NCBI GenBank assembly: GCA_903944295.1
Contig: CAJARA010000034.1
Span: 1-39,806 of the forward strand
Length of the DNA stretch: 39,806 nt
Source of the DNA: an uncultured Chloroflexota bacterium
Lineage (GTDB): Bacteria; Chloroflexota; Limnocylindria; Limnocylindrales; Limnocylindraceae
Direction: 5' to 3'
Below, in pieces: positions 8,645 to 15,222 of the stretch. Within the stretch, counting starts at the first letter, position 1. Each line of letters starts with the position of its first letter. The notes beneath the pieces are model-generated. The model saw only the letters and a list, made by a program, of their open reading frames with translations, was not told where the DNA came from and made no database searches. The position numbers and the translations under genes are program-made.

Positions 8645-8680
8645 ACAGAAGGGGCGGGACTTTCGTCCCGCCCCTTCTGT
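8645..8680 (-). terminator. Perfect 16-bp hairpin after the binding-protein gene
   Basis: ACAGAAGGGGCGGGAC (8645-8660) pairs perfectly with 8665-8680. In the minus-strand RNA the loop is GAAA, a stable GNRA tetraloop, and the stem is followed by UUCCC. It lies 29 nt past the stop of the peptide-binding protein and 112 nt before oppB. In peptide and sugar ABC operons such hairpins act as partial terminators or 3' stabilisers that keep the binding protein in excess over the membrane parts; applying that here is inference. Confidence 0.8.
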
Positions 8681-8709
8681 CAAATCACCCGAAGGTGAAG
8701 AGAACCCGA

Positions 8710-10455
8710 TCAGTTCGCGAGGGAGAGATCCCCTGCGTTCCAGAGCGGACCGGCCTGCGTTGGGTTCGAAAGGAACCCGCCGACCTTATCGCTCACGAGC
8801 TCAATCCCCAACCAGTAATAGAGGGGGATTTCTACCGTTGTGGCAGCCATGATCTCCTGAGCCTTGGCTGCTGCAGCGGCGATGACGTCCAAATCGATCG
8901 TGCCCTTGATGGTGTCCAACTGGGCATCAAGTGCTGCGTCGTTCACCTTGGCGTCGTTCTGGCCGTCTGGCTCAAACTTGCTTGAGTGGTACACGCCGTA
9001 AAGCGAGACCGCCTCAATGCCTGAGCTGTAAGCGTGCAGCGCAACGTCAAAGTTACCGCGGGCAAGGTTGCACGAGAGCGTCTCGTCCGACTCTGTCCAC
9101 GGCGCGAAGATGGTGCCGCCGCCGTTGTACACGGCCTTGATCCCGATCTTCGCAAGGTCACCAGCCACGTAGGCAATGGTGGACTTTCGCACTGGCTTCA
9201 TCGTCGTGCAGAACTCGAGGATGGCGGAGACGCCGTCCTTCTCCACGATGCCGTCGCCATTGCTGTCAACCCAGCCTGCGTCAGTAAGGGTCTTCTTGGC
9301 AGCAGCCAGGTCAAACTTGACCGGGCTCTGCTCCTTATAGAACCAGGCGAGTGGGGTGACGCTTGAAGAAGCGATCACTCCGGCTTCGCCGAGGATACGG
9401 GTCCAGATGGAGTCCTTGTCTGTGGCCTGAGCGATTGCCTTGCGGATCGCTGGGTCAGAGACTGGGCAACCACCACCACGCGTCGTCTTGAGCGGCTCAA
9501 GGATTGAGCAGTCATCAGCCGAGTGGTTTGGTCGGAAGAACTCGTAGGTGAAGACACTCTGTGCCTTCTGCGCAACGCCGAGATCCTTCGTGGTCTCGAA
9601 GCTGTTCTGGTCGAGGTCGGTCACGATGTCCAACTCGCCAGCGCGGAACTTCGCAATACAGGTGTCAGGATCGCCGCAGACCACGTACTTGATGCTGTCA
9701 AGCTTCGTGCCCTCGCCGCTGTATGGGTTCTTCCACTTGTCGTTGCGAACCATCACGGTCTCAACGCCTTCAGTTCGGCTTGCGAACTTGAATGCGCCAG
9801 AGACTGGGACGTTTGCCAGGTCCTCAGGGCGGAAGCCCGCGCCAAGCACCATGTCAGTTGCTGGGTTGCCCGAGTTGATGTCGTACTTCTCGAAGTAGTG
9901 CTTTGGCATGATGCCAACGCCGCCGTACACGCCCGAGTAGAGCTCGGAGTAGTGCAGCTTGATCGTCAAGTCATCAATGCACTCAACATCAGAGATTTCT
10001 GCAGCGCCGGTCGTTGAGAGAGGGTTCCCCTCTGTCATCACCCAGCTGTGGGTGTACTCAGCGTCTGCACAGGTGATCGCAACACCGTCTGACCAAACGA
10101 GCCCCTCACGGAGCGTCCAGGTCACGGTCATTGCGTCGCCGTTCTCGCCTGGGAGAACGATGCCCTTGTTGGCGATCGTTGGAATCTCGGTCGCCATCCA
10201 CGGCACGTACTTCGCCTCATTGCTGAGGGTGACGAGGCCGTCCCACACGGTTGCCAGCACGTTTGCTGACATCACGGTGGAGTAGTAGTACGGGTGCAAG
10301 CTGTCGACATCCTGATAGTCGCCAACGAGCAACGTTCCGCCAGTACCGCCTTCACCAGGCTTGTACGAGCCGACGATGCTGGCGCCGCCACCGCAAGCAC
10401 CAGCGATCAACGCTGCGCTTACGAAGAGAGCCGCCAGTGCGGACTTCTTTCGCAT
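8710..10455 (-). CDS. Peptide-binding lipoprotein of the ABC transporter (SBP family 5)
   Basis: The 581-residue protein starts at ATG 10455 (GGAGG 5 nt upstream), not at the longer ATG 10500. From there it shows MRKKSALAAL, a hydrophobic stretch and the lipobox AGAC with Cys21 as the lipidated residue. The mature part matches DppA/OppA-type solute-binding proteins: GGTLLVGDYQDVDSLHPYYY near the N-terminus, WDGLV, WTLREGLVWSDG, then D-P-A-I-R-K-A-I-A. It captures peptides or similar cationic/hydrophilic ligands outside the cell and passes them to OppBC. A perfect hairpin follows the stop codon. The ligand cannot be told from sequence; nickel, haem or oligosaccharide binding also occurs in this family. 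Confidence 0.9.
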   Translation of the reverse strand: MRKKSALAALFVSAALIAGACGGGASIVGSYKPGEGGTGGTLLVGDYQDVDSLHPYYYSTVMSANVLATVWDGLVTLSNEAKYVPWMATEIPTIANKGIVLPGENGDAMTVTWTLREGLVWSDGVAITCADAEYTHSWVMTEGNPLSTTGAAEISDVECIDDLTIKLHYSELYSGVYGGVGIMPKHYFEKYDINSGNPATDMVLGAGFRPEDLANVPVSGAFKFASRTEGVETVMVRNDKWKNPYSGEGTKLDSIKYVVCGDPDTCIAKFRAGELDIVTDLDQNSFETTKDLGVAQKAQSVFTYEFFRPNHSADDCSILEPLKTTRGGGCPVSDPAIRKAIAQATDKDSIWTRILGEAGVIASSSVTPLAWFYKEQSPVKFDLAAAKKTLTDAGWVDSNGDGIVEKDGVSAILEFCTTMKPVRKSTIAYVAGDLAKIGIKAVYNGGGTIFAPWTESDETLSCNLARGNFDVALHAYSSGIEAVSLYGVYHSSKFEPDGQNDAKVNDAALDAQLDTIKGTIDLDVIAAAAAKAQEIMAATTVEIPLYYWLGIELVSDKVGGFLSNPTQAGPLWNAGDLSLAN

Positions 10456-10524
10456 GTTTCCTCCTTCGATCGGCGCCCGCATCCGAGCGCCGTGTCTCAT
10501 GAAGCGCGATCTGCGCTTGGGCGT

Positions 10525-10530
10525 AGGGTA
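10525..10530 (-). promoter_or_regulatory. Candidate -10 box of the peptide transporter operon
   Basis: The minus strand reads GGATACCCTACG; TACCCT would place the transcription start about 63 nt before the binding-protein ATG. No clear -35 element is seen, so this is tentative. Confidence 0.3.
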
Positions 10531-10580
10531 TCCGATCGGCGGGGGGTACTTCTAGCCTCGGCGCAGGTTTATGGCGGGGG

Positions 10581-11231
10581 CTACGGCTGGAGGCGGCGGA
10601 TCTCCCAGGCGGCGCCGTTCGGCAGGTACTCGAAGCGGTCGTGGAGGCGGTTCTGGCGCCCCTGCCAGAACTCCCAGCGGGCGGGGGTGAGGAGGTAGCC
10701 ACCCCAGAAGTGGGGAAGTTCAATCGGCGCGCAGTCCTGGTGAGCGGTTGTTTCGGCGGCGAGCGCCGCCTCAAGCGCCTCACGGGAGGGGGTCGGCTGG
10801 CCCTGGCGGCTGGCTCGGGCGCCGAGCTGACTCTCGCGCGGACGGCTGACAAAGTAGGCGGCCGATTCGGCTTCGGTGAGCTGTCGCACTGGACCTGAGC
10901 AGCGCACCTGGCGCTCGATCCCCGGCCACCAGAGGGTGAGCGCCGCCTGCGGATTGATGGCGAGGTCCTGACCTTTGCGACTTTCGTGATTCGTATAGAA
11001 GCGCAGACCATCGGCGGCGATGCCGCGGACGAGGATCATTCGGACGCTCGGAGTCCCGTGCGCGTCGGCGGTTGCGAGGGCTGCGGCGAGCGGTTCGGGG
11101 AGTTCGGCGGCGATCGCCGCGTCAACCCAGCGTTGAAACTGCGTCAGTGGGTCGGCGTGAAGGTCGACTTCGTTCAGTTCGCGCTGCGCGTAGTCGGAGC
11201 GACCGCCGAGCGGCGTGCTCTGATCAGCCAC
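10581..11231 (-). CDS. pdxH: Pyridoxamine/pyridoxine 5'-phosphate oxidase
   Basis: The 216-residue protein is the FMN-dependent oxidase that makes pyridoxal 5'-phosphate. Visible motifs are DPLTQFQRWVDAAI near the N-terminus, SVRMILVRGI, FYTNHESRKGQDL (FMN phosphate contacts), the core WWPGIERQVRCSGPV, SRPRESQLGARASRQ, and the C-terminal PARWEFWQGRQNRLHDRF...WEIRRLQP, which is the PdxH dimerisation/PLP signature. The length is normal. The start appears to be GTG at 11231, 12 nt after the E2 catalytic-domain stop, with no Shine-Dalgarno; coupling to the upstream gene is likely. It is the last gene before a 125-nt gap. Confidence 0.95.
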   Translation of the reverse strand: MADQSTPLGGRSDYAQRELNEVDLHADPLTQFQRWVDAAIAAELPEPLAAALATADAHGTPSVRMILVRGIAADGLRFYTNHESRKGQDLAINPQAALTLWWPGIERQVRCSGPVRQLTEAESAAYFVSRPRESQLGARASRQGQPTPSREALEAALAAETTAHQDCAPIELPHFWGGYLLTPARWEFWQGRQNRLHDRFEYLPNGAAWEIRRLQP

Positions 11232-11243
11232 AGGAGGCCACGG

Positions 11244-11936
11244 TCAGGCGAGGCCTTCCGGTGTCTCGAGTCGCGACTTCAGGTCGCCGAGAAAGGTTGC
11301 AACGAGTGCGCCGTCAACGGCGCGGTGATCGGCGGAGAGTGTGGCGGTGAGCATCTGTCGTGCCACCACTGCGCCGTCGCGCACCACGGCGCGCTGCTCG
11401 CTGCGACCAGTGGCGAGGATGGCGACCTGCGGTGGTGTGACGATCGCAGTGAACTGCGTCACGGGGAAGCCACCGAGATTGCTGAGGGTGAACGTTGCGT
11501 CGGAGAACTCTGCGGGCTTCAACTTGTTCGCCTTGGTGCGCGTCACAAGGTCGCGGAGTTCGGACGAGATGGTGGCGAGATCCTTGCTGGCACAGTCGAG
11601 GAGTGCTGGTGCGATCAGGCCGTCGGGGATGGCGATGGCGATACCGATATTGATCTGGTCGACGCGCTCGAGCGTCTCGCCGCTCCAGACGGCGTTGAGT
11701 GCTGGTGCTGCGGCAAGCGACTGCGCAAGTGCTCGGACGAGCCAGGCGGTGATGGTGACGCGGTCGTCACCGCTCTTCCCTTCATTCAGTTTGTTGTTTG
11801 CGGCGGTCACCGCCTCCATCTCAATATCGGTAGAGACGTAAAAGTGTGGCGCCTTTGACTTTGACTCCACCATGCGACGGCTGATCGCCGCGCGCATCGG
11901 TGTGAAGGTGACCGGCGTACGGCCGGGCTTCTCCAC
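11244..11936 (-). CDS. Stand-alone catalytic domain of a 2-oxoacid dehydrogenase-type E2 acyltransferase
   Basis: The 230 residues correspond to only the 2-oxoacid_dh acyltransferase domain. TPMRAAISRRMVESKSKAPHFYVSTDI starts the domain, IAIAIPDGLIAPAL (about 99-112) follows, then FTLSNLGGFPVTQFTAIVTPPQVAILATG, and the catalytic motif DHRAVDGA has H204 and D208. There is no lipoyl domain and no peripheral subunit-binding domain in the chain. The lipoyl domain is the preceding gene, and its TAA abuts this GTG start directly and in the same frame (TAA-GTG). It probably uses the separate lipoyl protein to transfer acyl groups to CoA. No E1 or E3 gene is in the window, so the oxoacid is unknown. 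Confidence 0.88.
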   Translation of the reverse strand: MEKPGRTPVTFTPMRAAISRRMVESKSKAPHFYVSTDIEMEAVTAANNKLNEGKSGDDRVTITAWLVRALAQSLAAAPALNAVWSGETLERVDQINIGIAIAIPDGLIAPALLDCASKDLATISSELRDLVTRTKANKLKPAEFSDATFTLSNLGGFPVTQFTAIVTPPQVAILATGRSEQRAVVRDGAVVARQMLTATLSADHRAVDGALVATFLGDLKSRLETPEGLA

Positions 11937-12179
11937 TTACTTGCCGTCTTCGATGTAGGCGATCACGGTGCCGACCGCCACTTCGCTCCCTGCGGCGTGA
12001 ACGATCTCGGCGAGTGTGCCAGCGGCGGGGGACTCAAACTCCACCGTTGCCTTTTCGGTCTCAAGCTCACCGATCGGCTGACCCGCCGTGACGGTATCGC
12101 CAACCTTCGCCGTCCAGTTCCCAATCTTGCCGACCTCGGTGTCGTAGCCGAGTCGTGGCATCTCTACAGGTACACGCAT
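11937..12179 (-). CDS. Small lipoyl-domain protein (E2 lipoyl domain encoded separately)
   Basis: The 80-residue biotinyl/lipoyl domain starts at ATG 12179, preceded by AGGAGG. The hairpin turn GELETEKATVEFESP holds the lipoylation site Lys43 in the TEKAT context, and the flanking glycines (AGQPIG, PAAGTL) are in place. It is the right size for one complete lipoyl domain and ends YIEDGK just after the last strand, without the Ala/Pro linker that normally follows. A start further upstream (12389) would run antisense-like sequence with no domain, so it was rejected. The adjacent downstream gene is the matching E2 catalytic domain. Confidence 0.92.
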   Translation of the reverse strand: MRVPVEMPRLGYDTEVGKIGNWTAKVGDTVTAGQPIGELETEKATVEFESPAAGTLAEIVHAAGSEVAVGTVIAYIEDGK

Positions 12180-12237
12180 CGTCTTACTCCTCCTACTCGT
12201 GCCGCTCCGCGCGGTGCTGCGGTGCGGCTTCGCCCCT

Positions 12238-12243
12238 AGTGTA
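12238..12243 (-). promoter_or_regulatory. Candidate -10 box before the lipoyl-protein gene
   Basis: The minus strand reads GGGGCTACACTAGGGG. TACACT gives a predicted leader of about 52 nt containing AGGAGG. It lies after a hairpin that follows the MFS gene, so the lipoyl/E2/pdxH genes may be their own transcription unit. Confidence 0.45.
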
Positions 12244-12250
12244 GCCCCGC

Positions 12251-12266
12251 CCACCCACTGGGGTGG
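12251..12266 (-). terminator. Hairpin after the MFS transporter gene
   Basis: CCACCC-ACTG-GGGTGG is a 6-bp perfect stem with a 4-nt loop, 4 nt past the MFS stop codon on the minus strand. No U-run follows. It may mark the end of the 15188-12271 operon. Confidence 0.4.
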
Positions 12267-12270
12267 TGCG

Positions 12271-13584
12271 CTAGCGCTGCGATTCGAGCGCGGGCTCGGT
12301 GACGACCTCATCGCCGTGATGGAGGCGCGTGGCGGCATCCCAGTCGCCCCCCACCTCGGCGGTGGCGGCGGCAGCCAGGCGGAAGGCACCCGTGACGAGG
12401 AAGATCACCACATAGGTTGGGTAGGCGATAGGGAAGATCGCGAGCACCGCAACGCCAACAGCCTGGCCAGCGGCGAGGCAGGCGGCGTTCACGGCGCCAA
12501 AGGTTGACTGCGCGCGGACAACTTCACCAGGTGCGGCGAGTCGGAGGAGTCGCTCTTGTGCTGAGAGCATGCCAGCGGCGAATCCTACGGTGACCACCAC
12601 CATCACGATGAGCAGGACGAGCGGCGCAAACGGATTCCATGGACCAGCGAGTGCTGAGGAAGCCATCCCAGCGCCACGGACGATGAGTGACGTTCTATAG
12701 AGACGACTCGCTGAGCCTCGCTCCAGCCAGTTACCGATCACCAGCGCACCGATCAGCGCGGCGGCGGAGCCAACGGCGGAGAGGAGGATGGCGTAGGCGG
12801 CCGACTGATTCAGCACGACGATGGCGTAGAGCGAAAGGTACGGGGCAAAGCCGGCACCGAGCGCGGCAATTGCGTTGGTGCGAATGAACTTGCGCACTGG
12901 CGCGGAGAGCTTGCCGCCGCGCACGGAGCGCTCTGGTGCGATTGCGCCGGGTCGCGGCAGTTTGCGCAGCGCGCGGATAAAGGCGAGGCTCGCGATGAGC
13001 GCACCGATGAATGCTGGCGCGTAGATGAGGACGCCCCAGTCCGCCTCGCCGACGCGGACGAGCAGTGCAATGGGGACGAGCAGCACCGAGCCGAGCCCGA
13101 ACTGGATCGCCAGCGCGCGCGGTGCAACGAAGCGTCGCTCGCGCTCCGGAAGGATGCGCCCGAACCAGGTCTGCACGTTGGCGCCAGCGAGCGCCTGCGC
13201 CGTTGCGCCAACACCGAAGCCGATCGCGATCAGCAAGATGCCACCGATGGCGGAGAGTAGTCCCGCCCAGATCAGGACGACAACCGCGATGTAGAGGAGG
13301 GGTCGCATCAGTCCAATTGCGGCGATCACGATGGTGAGGCCGCGCAGGTCGCCGCGGTTGCGACGCAAGATGGCGGGGACGAAGGCCTGAAGGATGCCGC
13401 CAATGAACGGGAAGAGGCCGATCAGCGTTGCGAGTGCTGGTGATGCGCCGAGTGTTGCGACGAGCGGAATGGCGAGTCCGTCGCCAGCGAGCGCTACGGC
13501 GATCGCGTCAGAGATGGCGAGTGTGCCGAAGGCGGCGTAACGACCGGTGAGGAAGCGTCGCCAGTCGGCGGCGGCGCCGCTCAC
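12271..13584 (-). CDS. MFS-type multi-pass transporter
   Basis: The 437-residue protein is highly hydrophobic, with about 12 predicted transmembrane segments in two halves separated by a basic cytoplasmic loop (RALRKLPRPGAIAPERSVRGGKLSAPVRKFIRT, split over about residues 205-240). After the second helix the loop FVPAILRRNRGDLRG occupies the place of the MFS A-motif but is degenerate. The start is GTG at 13584, overlapping the stop of the upstream coiled-coil gene (GTGA), so the two are translationally coupled. Substrate and direction of transport cannot be inferred. The coupling to a nuclease-like coiled-coil protein is unusual for an MFS transporter. Confidence 0.72.
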   Translation of the reverse strand: MSGAAADWRRFLTGRYAAFGTLAISDAIAVALAGDGLAIPLVATLGASPALATLIGLFPFIGGILQAFVPAILRRNRGDLRGLTIVIAAIGLMRPLLYIAVVVLIWAGLLSAIGGILLIAIGFGVGATAQALAGANVQTWFGRILPERERRFVAPRALAIQFGLGSVLLVPIALLVRVGEADWGVLIYAPAFIGALIASLAFIRALRKLPRPGAIAPERSVRGGKLSAPVRKFIRTNAIAALGAGFAPYLSLYAIVVLNQSAAYAILLSAVGSAAALIGALVIGNWLERGSASRLYRTSLIVRGAGMASSALAGPWNPFAPLVLLIVMVVVTVGFAAGMLSAQERLLRLAAPGEVVRAQSTFGAVNAACLAAGQAVGVAVLAIFPIAYPTYVVIFLVTGAFRLAAAATAEVGGDWDAATRLHHGDEVVTEPALESQR

Positions 13585-14891
13585 TCTGACTTTGCGGCGG
13601 CGCTGCTCGCGCGGACCTGCTCTTCGATCCGATCGATCTCGGTGCTGATAGAGGTGCGGAGCGTATCGAGCTCATCGCGCGCCTTCTCGGTGGTGTTGTC
13701 GATCGCGGTGAGCGTCTTCTTAATCTCCTTGACCGAATCGAGTCGGCTGCGGAGTGCCTCAATCGCGTCGCGCACGGCGGAGAGGTCGGCGCCGCTCCCT
13801 TCGGACTTGGCACGGATTAGCGCGGAGATGCGAGCGAGTCGATACGAGGCTTCAAGGATGGCGACGTCTGGCGCCTCTGGGTCAACGACGCAGTAGACGC
13901 CGTTGCGGCTGATCTGGAATGGCGCGGCCCCCGCCGGTGCCGCCGCTTCGCTAAAGACCATCAGCGCGATCTCCGCCTTGCGATTCTCACGCGCCTCGGC
14001 GAGCTCCTTCTCAATGGCTGGACCGGTCATCGCCTTGTCCTTCACCTCAACAACGATCCGCAGCACCGCAGCGCTTGAATCCTTGGCGTTGATCGTGATC
14101 ACCGCGTCGCCCTTCTTTGAGTCGGTGACGGCGCCAGTGATGCCGCCAGTCCCTTCAATATCGTCATTCGTAGCGCGCAGCAGTTCGGTGTATTCGGCGA
14201 TGATGCGCGACTCGAAGTCGGCCCCCTTCGCCGTCCCCTTCTTCCGCTCGCCCTTCGCCGCCTTCTGCGACGCCTCCATCTCCACGATCTTCAGCAACAC
14301 GTCGTCGAAACGCTTCGCGATCTCAGCGCGGAATCCGCTCAGTGGCGACGCTTCGCGCGTGGGGTCAAGAAGGTGCGCGAGCTTGCTCGCGTCGCCATCA
14401 AAGTAGGTGCCGAGGATCGTGTTCAGCTTGCCGATCGCGGAGTCGCGGCGATTCTCGTCGAAGAGATCCTTGGTGAACTGGGCGAGCTGCCCCTTGTCGC
14501 CGATGAAGCGCTCCAGGGTTGCTGGCATCACGCCCCCTTCGGTTGAGAAGGTCTTGCGCAGGATCTCCTCCACCTCAACGGTCGCCTTTTTGTTGGAATC
14601 AGCCGCGTCGCTCAGCAGCTTGTCGAAGGCGCGGCGCACATGATCAACGTCAATTGAGCCGCTTGCACTCTGCAGCGCCATCAGGCCAACGCGCAGGGCG
14701 CGTTCAACCGTCTCGGGGCGCTCCTCTGGCGATCGGCTCTCCAGATATCCGGCAAGGGCGCGGTCGATGATCTCTAGCGAGGCGACGCGGATGCGATCGC
14801 CAACAACGTCAACCTGTGTCGGCTTATTCGCCGCGCTCATCGGGACGAGCCCGGGTGCCGCGTTGAGATCTGGTGCGCGTTCGCTACTCAT
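13581..14891 (-). CDS. Coiled-coil protein with a PD-(D/E)XK nuclease-like core
   Basis: I do not recognise this 436-residue protein as a named family. Residues about 30-200 are helical and charged. Residues 223-315 show the order of a PD-(D/E)XK fold: GADFESRII (E227), GDAVITI (D262), VVEVKDK (E282-V-K284) and then a helix and strand (ELAEARENRKAEIALMVFSE). RmuC and DUF2130 proteins arrange their cores in a similar way. Residues 365-430 form a long Leu/Ile/Glu-rich coiled coil. It could act on DNA or be an inactive structural relative. It lies 21 nt after the small C4 protein and overlaps the MFS gene. ATG 14891 has only a weak Shine-Dalgarno; ATG 14840 is the alternative start. Confidence 0.7.
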   Translation of the reverse strand: MSSERAPDLNAAPGLVPMSAANKPTQVDVVGDRIRVASLEIIDRALAGYLESRSPEERPETVERALRVGLMALQSASGSIDVDHVRRAFDKLLSDAADSNKKATVEVEEILRKTFSTEGGVMPATLERFIGDKGQLAQFTKDLFDENRRDSAIGKLNTILGTYFDGDASKLAHLLDPTREASPLSGFRAEIAKRFDDVLLKIVEMEASQKAAKGERKKGTAKGADFESRIIAEYTELLRATNDDIEGTGGITGAVTDSKKGDAVITINAKDSSAAVLRIVVEVKDKAMTGPAIEKELAEARENRKAEIALMVFSEAAAPAGAAPFQISRNGVYCVVDPEAPDVAILEASYRLARISALIRAKSEGSGADLSAVRDAIEALRSRLDSVKEIKKTLTAIDNTTEKARDELDTLRTSISTEIDRIEEQVRASSAAAKSE

Positions 14892-14912
14892 GGGTGCTCT
14901 CGCGGCTCATGG

Positions 14913-15188
14913 TTAGCGCAGCGCGATCGTGCCGCAGCCGTCGCAGAGGGCGACGAGTCCGTGGCGGTCGCGTGCGTAGCCGGCGGTGTGCATCACGCCA
15001 GGGCAGCCGACACTGCGGCAACGCCAGGCCCAGGCTTCGCCGTCACTCGTGTTGTCATAGGGGAGCGCCTCAGCGGCGAGCTTCTCAGCGAGCCCTTCGC
15101 GTGCGCCAAGTGTTAACGCGATCGCGGCGGCGCGCTCCGCCTCGCTCTCCTTCTTGTATGGGTAACTCTGGGCAACATTGCTTGGCAT
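14913..15188 (-). CDS. Small four-cysteine (zinc-ribbon-like) protein
   Basis: From ATG 15188 the product is 91 residues. The N-terminal half is helical and Ala/Glu-rich (ESEAERAAAIALTLGAREGLAEKLAAEAL). The C-terminal half contains WRCRSVGC (C57, C62) and LCDGC (C82, C85), spacing that suits a zinc ribbon. The longer reading up to 15371 overlaps the divergent MFS gene and is rejected. The start is fixed by a TATACT -10 box exactly 6 nt upstream, which would make the mRNA leaderless. It is the first gene of the unit leading to the nuclease-like coiled-coil gene. Function unknown; nucleic-acid or protein binding is plausible for a ribbon of this type. Confidence 0.75.
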   Translation of the reverse strand: MPSNVAQSYPYKKESEAERAAAIALTLGAREGLAEKLAAEALPYDNTSDGEAWAWRCRSVGCPGVMHTAGYARDRHGLVALCDGCGTIALR

Positions 15189-15194
15189 GCGGCG

Positions 15195-15200
15195 AGTATA
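15195..15200 (-). promoter_or_regulatory. Leaderless promoter -10 (TATACT) of the C4-protein gene
   Basis: On the minus strand TATACT is followed by GCGGCG-complement (6 nt) and then ATG at 15188, which puts the expected transcription start on the A of the start codon. There is no Shine-Dalgarno. The divergent MFS promoter lies only 9 bp away. Confidence 0.7.
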
Positions 15201-15209
15201 CCGAGCCGC

Positions 15210-15215
15210 TATCGT
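15210..15215 (+). promoter_or_regulatory. Candidate -10 (TATCGT) of the divergent MFS gene
   Basis: GCTATCGT is followed by 7 nt (GGAGCGG) and ATG 15223, so the transcript would start at or one base before the start codon. The GGAG could alternatively act as a Shine-Dalgarno in a longer transcript. Confidence 0.5.
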
Positions 15216-15222
15216 GGAGCGG

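Noticed and set aside
12180..12389. Extended N-terminus of the lipoyl protein
   Set aside because: The added Arg/Ser/Pro-rich sequence overlaps the MFS gene; ATG 12179 has a good AGGAGG.
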